Source of the DNA: Narthecium ossifragum
Taxonomy: Eukaryota > Streptophyta > Magnoliopsida > Dioscoreales > Nartheciaceae
Assembly: GCA_963920575.1 (NCBI GenBank)
Contig: OY986975.1
Span: forward strand, 16,337,897-16,401,896
Reading direction: 5' to 3'
Length of the DNA: 64,000 nucleotides
In this document: piece after piece, positions 33,516 to 46,160 of the stretch
Layout of the letters: each line of letters starts with the position of its first letter
Numbering within the stretch: position 1 is the first letter of the stretch
The notes under the pieces: model-generated
The model's database searches: none
The model's input: the letters and a program-made list of their open reading frames with translations, nothing else
What the model was told of the DNA's origin: nothing
Made by a program: the position numbers and the translations under genes

Positions 33516-34066
33516 ATCCCCCACCATTTTCAAAATAAAATAAAATAAATTTGAAAAAGATCATTTATTCTGCCAAATAAGTCATTCGCATAAATAAAGG
33601 TGTCTTGCGACCTGAACCTCTATATAGTAGAAGCATTACAAAATTGACTAGAAGATCCCAGTGGATAGTACCTTGAACTTTGAACTCATATTGTCAATCG
33701 GTTCTGCTCTACGCAAACTCCTTCAATTATTTCAGTATCCAAACCGCTAGTTGACACCATTATGGCCATGTGTCTCATATCCTTTCATTAATGCTTAGAG
33801 TTAAAGTCCCTTAAACTCTTAGAAACGGCCCCACTTTTGCATTAATATAGGTGAATCAAACAGTGTTTCCAGAAACAAACACTTGGACTTAAGATTTCTT
33901 GACTCATTAAGAGCATTAGCTCACCTTAACTCTAAGCACTTCTGGTACCAAAACATCTTATCCTTGGGATGAAATTTATGTGATGTTTGCATTAATTAGC
34001 ATGATGTACTATCACTCATTGAACTCAAAACATGAAGTTTTCATGAGTTAAGTTAAGGTTCCATCA

Positions 34067-37000
34067 TTAATTAAATTTTGAAATGGACTTTAGACCCATC
34101 CCACGAGCTGTCTTGTAGACTAAGTCTCTAGACAAACCTTTTGTTAGAGGGTCTGCCAAATTCTGGCAGGATCTAACAAAATCCACAGTGATAACACCAT
34201 CTTGTATCAACTGTCTCACATAGCTATCTCTCAGACCTATGTGTCTAGATTTTCCATTATAGGTATTGCTATACGCTCTAGCCAATGTTGTCTGGCTATC
34301 ACAATGAATAGAAATAGGAGACATAGGCTTAGGCCATAACGGTAACTCTAATAAGAAACTCCTAAGCCATTCTGCTTCTTTTCCTGTTGCAGCTAAAGCT
34401 ACAAACTCAGAAGCCATGGTGGAATCAGTTATACAAGTCTTTTTCTTGGATCCCCAAGAAATAGCTCCCCCACCAAGCAAGAAAACCCATCCACTAGTTG
34501 AAGAGTGATATTCTAAATTTGTGATCCAACTCGCATCTGTGAATCCTTCTAAAACTGTTGGATCTCCGGTATAACAGATGCCATAGTCCATAGTTCCTTT
34601 TAAATATTTTAAAAATCTATGAATAGCATCCCAATGTCTTTGTCCTGGATTGCTAGTATATCTACTAAGCTTTCCCACTGCAAAAGCAATGTCTGGTCGC
34701 GTACTAGTCATAGCATACATTAAGCATCCAATGACTTTTGCATATTCCAGCTGTGACACTGCCCTACCAATATTAGGTAGCAATCTATCACCTGAAGCAA
34801 ATGGTGTAGATACTGACGAACAATCGAAGTGCTCGAACTGTTTGAGAATTTTCTCAATATAATGGCTTTGAGTTAATATCAAACCATCAGATCTTTTCAC
34901 TATTTTAATGCCTAAGATCACATTAGCTTCGCCCATATCTTTCATGTCAAAACTGCTAGATAAAAGTGTTTTAACAGATTCTACTTCATATAAATCGGAA
35001 CCAAAGATAAGCATATCATCAACATATAAACATATAACTACTCCTTTCCCCCCACCGAATCTGCTATAAACACATTTATCTGATTGATTAACAATAAAAC
35101 CATTAGCCAAAATTACTTGATTGAATTTTTCATGCCATTGTTTTGGAGCTTGTTTTAAACCATATAAAGAGCGTATTAGTTTACACACTTTCTTCTCTTT
35201 TCCTGGCATGATAAAACCCTCAGGTTGCTCCATGTATATTTCCTCATCTAATTCACCATTTAAAAAAGCTGTTTTAACATCCATCTGATGAATTACTAAC
35301 TTATAAATCGAAGTCAGAGCTATTAGGGTACGTATAGAAGCCATCCTAGCTACTGGGGCATACGTATCAAAGAAATCAATTCCTTCTTTCTGTGTAAACC
35401 CTTTAGCTACTAATCTAGCTTTGTACTTTTCAATAGTACCATCGACCTTTCTTTTCCTTTTAAATATCCACTTGCAACCAATAGGTTTGGATCCAGGTGG
35501 AAGATCTACTAATATCCAAGTGTTGTTACCTGTTATTGAGTCCATCTCATCTCTAATAGCATCCTTCCAAAGACTTGCATCAGAAGATGCCATAGCTTCT
35601 TTGAAAGTTTTAGGATCAGACTCAATCATCAAACTAATTGGTGTTTGACACACAACATTATTAGTAGTTCCTTCTACTAAGAACATATCGAAATCATCTC
35701 CATATGTTTTAGCTACTTTAGGTCGTTTGCTTCTCCTTAGTTCTGTAATTTCATTAGGGACATCCTTAGAAGCTTTTATTTCAATGCTAGATTCTTTAAG
35801 TTCCTGAAATTTAGGTAAAGAGGTAAACCTTAATTCATCAAATATTGCATCCCTAGACTCTATAACTGTGTTAACAATTATATAATCATTGGGCTCAACA
35901 ACCATGAATCTATATGCTTTACTATGTTCTGCATATCCTAAGAATACACACTCAAGTCCTCTTTCACCTAATTTCTTTCTCTTAGGCTCAGGAACTCTAA
36001 CTATGGCTCTACAGCCCCATACTTTGAAATAACCAATGTTGGGTTTTCTATTTTTCCATGCCTCATATGGGGTAATAGATTTCCCTTTAGTTGGAACTCT
36101 ATTTAAAATATGACAAGCTGTTAGTAAAGCTTCACCCCAATAACCATCAGATAGTCCGGAATTAGACATCATGGAATTAACCATTTCCATTAATGTTCTA
36201 TTTTTCCGTTCAGCTATACCGTTTTGTTGCGGGGTATACGGCGCCGTCACTTCATGTATAATTCCATTGGATTCAAAATATGAAGGACTATAAAATTCAC
36301 CTCCTCTATCTGATCTCAAGCATTTAATCTTAGTACCACATTGGTTCTCTACTTCAGATTTATAAATTTCAAATTTTTCCAAAACTTCATCCTTATATCT
36401 AAGCAAATATACATAGTAAAACCTTGAGCTATCATCTATAAATGTCACAAAGTATTTCTTACCTCCTACGGTTGGAGTAGCATGAAGATCACAAACATCA
36501 CTATGTATTAAATCTAATAATTTAGAGTTTCTTTCCACACTAGGAAAAGGTTTCCTAGTTATCTTTGTCTTCATGCAAGTAGTACAAACACTATTAATGT
36601 CTAGCTTAGGATTCAAGTCTAATTTCATCATGTCCTTCAATTTTTTATAATTAACATGACCTAACCTATTATGCCACAATTCAGAAGACTCAACCATGTA
36701 AGCAGAAACATGAACTTTATTAATATTCAATTTGAACAATCCATCATACATATAGCCCTTTCCCACAAATATCCCACCCTTGGACAGTATAAACTTGTCT
36801 GCCTCAAATACAAGTTTAAAGCCATGCTTATTTAGCAGGCTACCAGAAACTAAGTTTCTACGTACTTCTGGTACATACAACACATTCTTTAAAGTAAGTA
36901 GCTTTCCAGAAGTGAACTCCAACTCCACTGTACCATGGCCTTGCACATTATTGCTGCTTGAATTTCCCATGTACAGCACCGTTCCATCGCTGCTAGGCTC

Positions 37001-37546
37001 CAAAGTCTTAAGCAGGCTTTTATTGTTGCAGATGTGCCTAGTTGCCCCAGAATCTATCCACCAAGAGGTGTTGTCTTCGAGTACATTAGTCTCGAAGATC
37101 ATGGCTGCGAAATTGTCTTTATTTTCATTGCCTCCCTCTTTCTTTTTGCGGGACCGACAATCTCGCTTAAAATGCCCAGGCTTACCTCAGTAGTAGCAGT
37201 TACCTTTCATCCTCTTGTTATTCTGGCCCTTTTCTTTGCTGAATTGATTGGAACGCTTCTTGTTGGAGGTCTTACCAGTATTTGAAGTTTCTGCCACAAG
37301 CACTTTCGACTTGCCATCCGGTGGTGGATTATTTGCTCCTTCATTTTTCCGATATTCCTCCTCAATTTTGACATGATTAAACAAGTCTTCGAGAGAAATA
37401 TCCTCCTTGCGGTGTTTAAGGCTGCGTTTAACATCCTTCCAAGAAGGGGGCAGTTTGTCTATGATGGATGTCACAACTATTGAATCATCCATATTCATGT
37501 TATTTTGCTTAATATGTTGCAAAATACGAGTAAGCTCATAAAACTG
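34067..37546 (-). pseudogene. Copia gag C-terminus and complete pol, one stop in the zinc knuckle
   Basis: The frame is continuous from the nested solo LTR to the stop at 34067, except for a TGA at about 37187 that replaces the second Cys of the zinc knuckle (CYY-stop-GKPGHFKRDC). Downstream, about 1011 codons are open: protease WWIDSGATRHICNN, pre-integrase ELWHNRLGHVNYKKL, integrase with D in IHSDVCD, D in RSDRGGEF and E in NGIAERKNR, RT with VKTAFLNGEL and YVDDM, and RNase H ending DPLTKGL. Pol encodes the enzymes for reverse transcription and integration; catalytic residues appear intact. The stop and the insertion in gag make this copy defective. Confidence 0.93.
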
Positions 37547-37551
37547 CTCAT

Positions 37552-40090
37552 GTCACACTCCGACCCAGAAAACCCATCCAGGACGGGGCGTGAGGGTCCT
37601 AACACTATTCATCATGAACCGGTGCAGTACAAGCGGAAAGGATAAGCACTTTAATCAAAAGTATTCCAGAGGCTAAGCAGATTTAATCATAATATAACAT
37701 CAATTCTTAGAATGTCTGAGTTCCAAAAAAAATACAGATTTATACAACATCCCAAAAGTTCTCCCAAAAGGGTTTACAACATGCATATATATATATCAAA
37801 AAGTTACATCAGTCATATCCTCCAACAAAACCTCAGACGCCTCTGGATGTACCTGCACCGCCAAAAACCGAGCCAGCCGGCTCCACCGAAGAAGGACCGC
37901 CGCCTGCACCTGCAAACGCAGCCCGGGTAGGAATGAGCAAAAAGCCCAGTAGGGTTCTACTCTACGGCACACTGAAAGGAGGAAAACACCAACAGTGTTG
38001 TCTCCCAGCCTAAGTCTAACGGATGCCACGGGTCCCATAACCCAGTTGATGTCCCAAGGGCTCTTGTCATGAAACCTCTCTCCTGAACAAGTTACCAGGA
38101 GGCCAAGGAACAGTAACATGCAAGATCACCCCTCCCAAGCTGGAACACCAAGCCTTGGGGAACCACATCGGGAACGCATCAACCTCCATCCTTAGCACTC
38201 GGCTTTGGAAGACAACACGACCTCTAAACCTTAAACACTGATCAGAGTCAACTAGTGTGAATCCTCAAAAGACAAGAGACTTGATCAACAATCACACCCT
38301 ACTCCTAACTACCCATCCATGGTCCTAAGGCTAGATTCGAGCTACCCGAGAGCCTCGGATCGGCGACCTAAAACATCGCCCGCCTAACCTCAAATGCGTC
38401 TAATGCATACAATGCATGAGCCTAGGCAAACATCTAACCTAGATGTCTCTATATGCCACATCAACAGTTATAAGTTCCACAGATATACAATAGCCCTCGG
38501 CACTCGCCGGCAAGAGGCTAAGGTTCCACAATTTCTCATTAACTAGCACTCATAGCTAGTTAATGGCTAGGCAATCAACTAATCATTAAACTACAATCAA
38601 ACAAGTATTAATTGCAAGTAGAACCATAGGTTTTCTAAAAGAAGGAAGAACGTTGAATCAATCTCAAACCAAGTGGAAATCCTTTGAAAACATCATCAAA
38701 TCCTCCTACATGCTTCCCAACATGTTTAGATATCAATCCCCCATTAAAACCATCCAAGAAATACCATAAAACCAAGTCCAAGTGGTCACGGACGATGTCA
38801 CGGTCGATCCGGGGATCGACCGTGAGGTCCATGCGAAGAAAGCCAAGGGTGACGGTCGATCCCTCCATCGACCCTGAGAAGCCCAAAACCCAACCGCGCC
38901 TGACGGTCGATGCGACGGTCGACCGTCAGGTAAAAGGCGAAAAGAAGGGACTCCCACGGTCGATCCATGCATCGACCCTGGGAGGCTAAAACCCCGACAG
39001 AGCCTGACGGACGATACGTCGGTCGATCCGACGGTTGACCGTCAGGCCCAGAGTAAGCATATTCAAGCCTGGCGGTCGATACATCGATCGACTGTCGAGC
39101 TGACGGTCGATGCACCGATCGACCGTCGAGCTCACTGCGCAAAACGCCAGAAATCCTATTTCTAGATTTTCAAGGATCAAAACATGTTTGAAAACAATGA
39201 AACTTTGTAGGCAAGTGTATTTAGCTATGGGGAAACCAATGATGTAAAGAAATCCCGTTTTTGACGGTTAAATCTTGAAATCTCCTATCTAGGTGAAAAA
39301 TGGACGAAAACCGACGAAGCTTCGACAATACGGAAAACAACCGGCCAAAACCCAGATTTACAGCGTAAGAATACCAGGGAGAGAGGCACATCACATAAGC
39401 AAAGATTTACAAACATTCTACTAGGTATTCAACAGCAAAAACACATACAATCTAACCTAGTAGAACCCGATTCAAGGATCGAGGTAGAAACACCTACCTG
39501 GGCAAGCAAAGAAGCTTCTCCACGCGTCCAGCCGGTCGTACCGCGAAGGTCCGCTCCGCAATGCTCAGCCCTCCAAGCTTTAACCCAGCCGGAGGAGAAG
39601 GGGAGAAGGGAGAAGAAGCGACGTTGGTTGGAGGAGAAGAGGAGAACCGGGGGAAAGAAAGAGAAGAGAAGAGGGAGGGGAAAAAGGGAAGAGGGGTGAG
39701 GTGGAGCCAACTGCTCCAACTGCCCTCCCACTAACCAGGCCACTAATGGGCCGGACCCGACTAACGGGTCGAAAGTCCACCGACCCGCTCACGAGCCCGA
39801 TCGGTCGCTCAAGGGCCGTAAGCCGCCCAAAGGCAAGCTTCAGCGCGCCCGAGCTGGGATCTCCCGATCCCGGGTCCACCTAGCCATTCTAAACAACCAC
39901 ATACATCAATCCAAGGCCGTGGGTACAACGCGGGTGTGAAACCGACCACCATGGGGCATATTTACCAAAATGCCCATGGGGTCCAAATTTCCACACGATC
40001 GCCCGATCGTGCCTGACGCGAAACCAGACCAACAGGAAACCGGCTCTCGACCCACGCGGTCGAGCCAGGTCTGAGGTACGGGCCCTCACA
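37552..40090 (-). mobile_element. Solo LTR, Tekay/Del-like, inside Copia gag
   Basis: 2539 bp, TGTCACACTCCGACCC...ACGGGCCCTCACA on the plus strand, flanked by perfect GCTCA duplications (37547-37551 and 40091-40095). It is the same family as 2418-4847 in reverse orientation. It contains a palindrome array (38793-39126). Being inside the young Copia element, it arrived and recombined to a solo LTR after that insertion. Confidence 0.93.
38793..39126 (-). repeat. Array of paired GGTCGAT/ATCGACC arms in solo LTR
   Basis: About six pairs, for example CACGGTCGATCCGGGGATCGACCGTG and others with CGACGGTCGATGCGACGGTCGACCG. Spacers contain GACAGAGCCTGACGG. It corresponds to the array at 3237-3596 in the sister solo LTR but has different arms and spacings. 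Confidence 0.85.
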
Positions 40091-40499
40091 GCTCAGTAAC
40101 AAGCCTACTATCAACCATTTTGTAATTAAAAAATTTACTCACAAGAAACTTTTTGCTGGCAGCATCTTCAATCATGTACTTTTGTTCTAGTGCATCGCAA
40201 AGATCTTTTGTTGTTATGTGATGCTGATACGCATCGAACAAATCATCAGACATTGAATTCAGCACATGCCCGCGACACATCAGATCGTCATTCTCCCATT
40301 TCAGTCTTTGGCGAGTTGCTTCAGTGGTCTCATCATCAGGATTTTCAGGTATTGTCGGCTCTGGTGTAGACAGCACGTACACAATTTTCAGCGTCGCCAA
40401 TAGTAGATGCATACGCTTCTGCCATCGCTTGAAATTTGTATCATCGAAACGCTGCAACTTTAAAACATCTCCCATCTCCTTCAGAACGGACAGATCCAT
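40091..40499 (-). pseudogene. Copia gag N-terminus, interrupted by solo LTR
   Basis: Starts at ATG 40497-40499 (MDLSVLKEMGDVLKLQRFDD). It contains the Copia gag core FKRWQKRMHLLL, KWENDDLMCRGHVLN, LWD-like DLCDALEQKYM and KFLVSKFFNYKM. It ends where the Tekay-like solo LTR entered; the GCTCA duplication lies at 40091-40095. It continues in frame at 37546. Confidence 0.92.
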
Positions 40500-40525
40500 C
40501 ACAAACAGTAATCAACCCTTAAGAT
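40500..40525 (-). other. 26-nt leader at the primer-binding position, no tRNA-type PBS
   Basis: Only 26 nt separate the LTR from the gag ATG (40497-40499). The expected TGGTATCAGAG is absent. Instead, two bases after the LTR, CTTAAGGGTTGATT occurs, the exact reverse complement of AATCAACCCTTAAG within the same element's LTR. Confidence 0.75.
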
Positions 40526-41021
40526 TGTTGGAGAAATTGGAGGACGTCGGAGAAGGAAAGAGAGTATGCAGCGGACTGATAGAACTTCGAGGCACGTTAC
40601 GGATGTCGCTACCCTTAAGGGTTGATTCGCCCCCACCAGATTGGTAGTACAACGGGTCTCCGGCGAATCTCCTTTAGGATACAACGAGGTTCTCGCTTTC
40701 CTGCGTTAGTACCGACGAAGGAAAGTCCGTAGGATACTGACAGAGTTATTGGCAGAAGATTTGAGAAGATTTGAGGAGAAAAGATACAATAAAATCTGTC
40801 TTCGTAAGTGAAGAATTAATGGGGTTTATATAGACCTCAAACTCAAACATTGCATCCGTTCGGAAGCATTGCGTCCGTTCGCGCGAAGCATCCCGTTACG
40901 AACGCGTATGTTACGCGAAACGCGAAAAGTCGCATGTCGCGTCCGTTCGGAAACGCGAAACGCGAAAAATCGCGTATGTTCGGAACGGGCGATGATGCTT
41001 TATTTTGAAAAGTCTCTGACA
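40526..41021 (-). repeat. Copia 5' LTR
   Basis: 496 bp, about 98.8% identical to the 3' LTR. TATA box TATATAAA (minus) at 40825-40832, with the TTTCGCG cluster just upstream (40895-40980). The segment at 40614-40627 is complementary to the leader next to the LTR (see findings). Confidence 0.93.
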
Positions 41022-41026
41022 TTGAA

Positions 41027-42044
41027 GAGGATATGGATTGATATGCTGGGATATGTAGTGGGATATGTGTGGTATTTGATTGATAAATAGTGATAAAGTA
41101 GTAATGTTTGGTTGAAAAGTAGGGATAAAGTTGATGTGATTGGTTTAAAAATAGGGATAATGAAGTAATGATTGGTTGAAAAATGAAAAATAGCAATAAA
41201 ATTGATGTGATTGGTTGAAAAGAAGAGAAAACGTAGCAATGATTGGATGAAAAATGAGAATAAAGTGGGGATAAAAATGGAAATTAGAGGGTGTTTGGCT
41301 ATAATACCGGGATAAACTGGTCTTGACCCGGGATAATGATTCCTTATCTCCGAACCAAATAAGGATAAACTGGGGTTTTAAATATCGCCATCTACTTTTT
41401 ATCGATGCTACGGTTTTTATCGATGTCACGGGAACACTAACCCAATCTTATCAATTATTGCATTCCATACCTCACTTATCAATTTTATTTGTAAAAAACT
41501 ACCTTAAGCAAAGCGCTATTATTTTTCATCAATTATCTGAAATTCATTTTTGTTTTTAGTACTTTTAAGAATATAATTGACCAAAATACCATTATATTAG
41601 ATACAGTTTTATTATTTTTCTCTAAAGAATTAAAAGACAAACTAAACTATTTTTTTAATATTACCATCTCCGCATTTAACTATATTATTAACTATTTTTA
41701 GATAGATATATTATTAATAATGAGAGGTTCATTTGGACATAGGTTGAATATGATTAGGTAGTCAAATTTCATAACCATAAATGGAAGGTCATGGCAGGCA
41801 TTGATTTGTAATAAAATTGATAAGGGAGTAACTAGGATTCAATAATCAATAACGTGGGTAGATTTTCACAATATTGATAAAATGTATGTGACGATATCCA
41901 AAAAAGACCATTTGTATTACATCTGTTATTTGGACCTGAGACAGGTCGACCATTTGTATTACTGAAAACAAATTAAAGAGCATTTTTATGAAGGTAATTC
42001 TTTTTACACCACAACAATTACTAGGTACACCGTACTTCATTTTT
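41027..42044. other. A/T-rich non-coding DNA with tandem and MITE-like remnants
   Basis: 41085-41265 holds two to three imperfect ~63-bp repeats with GATGTGATTGGTTGAAAA. 41285-41420 starts GGGTGTTTGGCTATAATACC, carries GGATAAACTGG twice and resembles a MITE end. The other side of the Copia insertion (32983-33020) starts GGTGTCGTTTGGTTGCGAGATAAAC, so the Copia element may have entered such a MITE. No gene is seen. Confidence 0.45.
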
Positions 42045-42803
42045 GGGGGCGTTTGGTTGCTTGCATCAGTTGATGCAGTGCATCAGTTGATGCATGTATC
42101 AGTTGATGCAGTATTAGCATCACCTGTTTGTTTGGTTGTTTGTATCAACTGATGCAGTATTAGCTCATTTTCTGTTTGGTTGGTATGTATTGCATCAGTT
42201 GATACAGCTGTTTCATATCATTTTTTTTCTTTAGCTATTTTTTATTTAGCTATATTTTTTCTTTGACTATATTTATTAAATTATTGAGCTCGTGCTAACT
42301 TAATAATTTCTTAATTATTAAAGTAAAAAATATCAAGCCGGTGTGAGTATTAAGCTAAAATTGTTTTAGCAAACTCTTAACTACAAAGTATCAACCAAAT
42401 CTTGAACAACAGTGTCCAATTCTTTATTTATCTTCCAGACTTAATTTTTTTATGATAATTTTTTAATAAAAATCAACAAAAATAATATATTCATGTAAAG
42501 ATTTTTTTCCACGAATTTTCGGATTTTCTGGTTGGGTTTTCAGATTTTCCGGAATTCATATATTGATTATTCGGATTTATTCAAGGTTTTATTAATTCCG
42601 AAAATAGTATTTTAATTTATATAGTGATGCATCAGCTGATGCTGCATCAGCAGAAACAGCCATTTTGGCTGCATCAGCTGATGCAGCATCGGAGCCCCTT
42701 TTTGCATCAGCTGATGCATTTGACCAACCAAACACAGGTTTGTATCAAAATACTGCATCAGCTGATGCATGTATCAGCTGATACATGCAACCATAGAGCC
42801 CCG
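42045..42803. mobile_element. MITE with subterminal TGCATCAGNTGATGCA palindromes
   Basis: Imperfect terminal inverted repeats: GGGGGCGTTTGGTTGC on the left, GCAACCATAGAGCCCC on the right. About five palindromes of the TGCATCAGTTGATGCA type cluster near the left end (42060-42205) and five of the TGCATCAGCTGATGCA type near the right (42625-42790). The A/T-rich centre has no ORF. hAT-like by its subterminal repeats, but no convincing target duplication was found. Confidence 0.65.
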
Positions 42804-43348
42804 AATGTAAATTACTTCTACATCTATAATCAATTTTATTTATTTTAACTCACTCAACAAATAATGACCAAATTATGCTTAATAGGTGGAAAATTTAACA
42901 GAAGATGAATTCGAATTCAATAGAAAAATAAGGTTAAAATAGGAGCATTTTATATATTCATTTTTTTATAATTATTCTAACCCATCCAAGAAACAATGAC
43001 CAAATTACTCTTGAGTGATCTTGATCTATTAATGTATTTTGAGTCAAGTCCAGACTCCGTGAGATGATAATTACAATACGGGCAATTTATGTCTTTGAAT
43101 AGTTTTCTTACAGACTAATTGTAAGTTTGAATTGTTTGAACTCGAGTAGCATAACAAGATAAACAAGTTGATCTGCAGGCGAGTTTAAGCAATTTCAGGT
43201 TTCCTGTTTTCCATGACTTGAGCTTGTTGGCAATCGGCCTCTCTATGAGCTCAATTATTTCTTTTCGGATTTGTGATCAGTTCTATCCATAATAATAACA
43301 AGGACTAAAAGTTATTGATATCAATGATAAATTAGCAACTATTATATT
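42804..43348 (+). repeat. NLR upstream flank, copy A (left part)
   Basis: 43010-43348 is similar to 53465-53790 (ACAAGATAAACAAGTT...GGCAATCGGC...GATAAATTAGCAA). The CACTA element at 43349 interrupts it; copy A resumes at 52821. The first 200 bp are A/T-rich with no feature seen. Confidence 0.7.
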
Positions 43349-43368
43349 CACTATAAAAAATGTGAGCT

Positions 43369-43690
43369 ACAGTGACGAGTCTTTAGTGACAACGGTCGTT
43401 ATTGTCACATAAAATAGACCTTTAGTGACAAGATTAATTTCTCGTCACAAGTTTCAATTTTTTTGATTTTTTTGTGACGAGATCTTCTAGTTGTCACTAA
43501 AAATTCTTATTTACAGTGACAACAATAATTTGTTGTTACTAATGCTCGTCACTGAAAGTAGAAAGATCACTCGGCGGGAAAAAATTTTCTAGTTGGCGGG
43601 ACTAAAATTTTGCTTTTAGTGACAGCAAATAAAATCTCGTCGCTGAAAATATTTTGTGACAAGAAAATATTGAATTACTTGTCACTATAG
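43369..43690 (+). repeat. CACTA subterminal repeats, left
   Basis: About a dozen AGTGAC(A/G)A and reverse-oriented TGTCACTA motifs, often as inverted pairs. In CACTA elements such repeats are transposase-binding sites. Confidence 0.8.
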
Positions 43691-43699
43691 GATTTAGTT

Positions 43700-44300
43700 A
43701 AAAGTAAAACTAAAAAATATAAAAATATAAAACTAAAATCCTAAAGCCTAAATCTCGTCAGTCCTCTCCTCTCCCCTCTCCTAAGCCTCTACTTTCCCGT
43801 CCTCTCCTCTCCCCTCTCCCCTCTCCCCTCTCTTAAGCCCCTTCTTTCGTGGTGACGGTGAGATCGTCCGGCGGATTTCGGCGGCGTGATTGACGGATTC
43901 CGGCGACAAGAGATTAGTGGTAGACCCTCTCCCCACTCTCCTTCCCCCTTCCCTCTCGACATGGTTTCTCTTTTTTTATAGAATGGGACCAGTAGGTCTG
44001 GTGGTAATGAGGCCCTTGTAGGACCATGGTGGGTGTAGGACCATGGTGGCAACTATTGCCACTTGATCATAAAATATTCTAGGGCATCGATCATGTGGCC
44101 GACCATAGTGGGAGGCCACTGGGTGGGGTGGGTTACTACCTACTAAGTTTACAAGGGATTAAAGGTCTATTTAGTTGATCATGCCTCTTGGTGATCGAAT
44201 TCCAGTTTTTGATTTTATGATATGTGATTACCTTTGATGTGTAATGTAGTTTCCTTGATGGTGTTAATTATAGCCTTGATTAGGCGCAACTGTTGTCTAG
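43700..44300 (+). other. CT-rich leader-like region of CACTA element
   Basis: Starts with a CCTCTCCTCTCCCCTCTCC tract (about 43760-43830), followed by GC-rich sequence (CGTGGTGACGGTGAGATCG). It looks like a promoter and 5' leader, either of the element's own gene or captured. No domain seen. Confidence 0.4.
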
Positions 44301-46009
44301 TATGTGTTCTCAGCCACACTGCCTTACATGGACAGGGTATATATTTATGGTGATTTTTGTATGAATTTCTCCCTGTCTTTGTGGCTTCCTCGTCCCTGTT
44401 GTGGGTACTTTGAGTGGTCCGAATGCCAGCTTAGGCAACAAGTGTTGTTTAAGCATGATATAAATGCATGTTTAAAAATGCAATAACCAATTCACATTAG
44501 ATTAGAAGGATCCGCTGCTTTTTGTCTTTTTGGATGTTCTAAAACTGCCATCATATAACAATTGGGAATTAGCCATACTTGAATCTGGAGTCCCAAGCTG
44601 TCATTTTTAACTATCAAATATTCTGTATGTACATCCATGCAAGCTTGTAGCATGGCTGCATATTCAAATCTGTTCGGCGAATTGGTTTTCACATGTGGCT
44701 TGATGACTCAATAATTCTCCTCATGTTATAATTAGTTCTTGATGGTTTGATACCTTGCCTTTTAGGTGCGTCCTAGACATATATGTCTACCGTTGAGCAG
44801 GTTATTCTTTTTCTTTTGTATATCCCTACTCCCTAGTTATGTTGAAATTGTTTCACTAAACCCAAATTATTTCCATTTTCTTTCTATCATATTTTTTCTT
44901 AGACATCCCATTATTTTTGGGGGAGTTTTGGAATAAGGCAGCTAACTTGCATACTGGATCACTTTGCAATGGCGTCCACTAATTGCAAATGCGGTCTTTT
45001 ATGGCTTGGTAGGTCGCAAGCTTAAGTGAAACTAGTTTCTTAAGTTTAAGCTATTGATATTCAATATGTGACCAATCAACATCCATGACCTGCTCCAAAT
45101 TTTATTCTGCTTTAATTAGTAGCTTGTTATTTCTTTCAGTCTCCACTATCAAGCCTGTCATGGTTTGGTTTCTCTTAGTACTATACCTTGAAAATTGATT
45201 GTGCAGATAGTTTCATTCTGTCATATTGATAGTGACATGTTCATCATTATTTCTGTCTTTCAATAATGTAGGACTTGGAGCTTCCCTGTTAAGCATCCTT
45301 CAAGTATCATTATTGTCATGGTTTGCTGTGAAGTGATGACAGATTCATGCTTCTCTCAGAAATATGTAGATTTTGGTTTTCATGTATCTTTACCTTTCTT
45401 GTGAAGTCCAATTCTGACTCACGCTATGAAATTTAAAATTGTTGTTCTATCTACCAAAACTTAATCACATTAGTAAGACGAACAGATTAGTCCTGTGCAT
45501 GATAAATGGCTATCTTTTGACAAATTTGATTCCGCCTCATCAAAGCTTCAATCTAGTGATACAGACAGAAGGTTGAATGGCCTTCATAAGAAAAGGAGGG
45601 TGTATTATGGTAGATGATAGGTAGAGAGGATTGATATCCAATAAACACACTTTGAGTCATGAATAGTCCTTTTTCTACTCTAAAGTTATTTGAATAAGTG
45701 TTCTTCACGATTATGCATTTTGTCTTTGCATTTTTAGTTATTTGAGTAAGTTCTTCACCATTATGCATTTTGTCTTTTCATTTTTAGTACTTTAATGCAT
45801 GCATTTTGTCTGTTATGTATTTTATTAAATTCAATCTTTTAGGAATTGAATATAAACTAGTAGCAAGGTTCTTGGAGCCATATTAGTATAGTCTTTGCTT
45901 GTCCTTGCATGTGAACCTTGAGCATATTCATTCCTATTGTAGCCAATCCATTTAAAAAAAAAACTACTTATATATATATTGCTTAAAATTTCAATCTGAA
46001 CTTCAATCT

Positions 46010-46160
46010 GAACTAAGACCACGTGTAGAAGAAAAGCTTCGAACTCAACTTCGAACTGAACTACAAAAAGAAGTTGATGCTATGTTCAATGCATGCATGG
46101 CTGCCTTCTTTAGCTCTATGTCACAAACGAGTGCATCAACATCTATGGATGCAAATCAGG
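46010..46160 (+). pseudogene. Possible tail of a CACTA transposase-associated ORF
   Basis: The plus-strand stretch VEEKLRTQLRTELQKEVD followed by MFNACMAAFF is a charged heptad-like helix ending in a possible splice donor (CAG|GTAAAT). Such coiled-coil tails occur in plant En/Spm Transposase_24 proteins. The remnant is short, so the call is tentative. Confidence 0.4.

Larger units (their letters stand above)
33021..41021 (-). mobile_element. Nearly intact Ty1/Copia element with nested solo LTR
   Basis: LTRs 33021-33515 and 40526-41021 are flanked by perfect TTGAA duplications (33016-33020 and 41022-41026). The LTRs differ at about six sites. On the minus strand: 5' LTR, 26-nt leader, gag-pol, polypurine tract GAAAATGGTGGGGGAT (about 33516-33531) and 3' LTR, with ~0.5 kb of 3' untranslated sequence (33532-34066). 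A 2539-bp solo LTR (37552-40090) plus a 5-bp duplication interrupts gag. Removing it restores continuity of the frame, apart from one stop in the zinc knuckle. Confidence 0.95.

Noticed and set aside
45553..46022. Short frames inside the CACTA element
   Set aside because: A/T-rich, no splice-consistent model or motif; only the 46010-46160 and 46531-46612 pieces could be supported.
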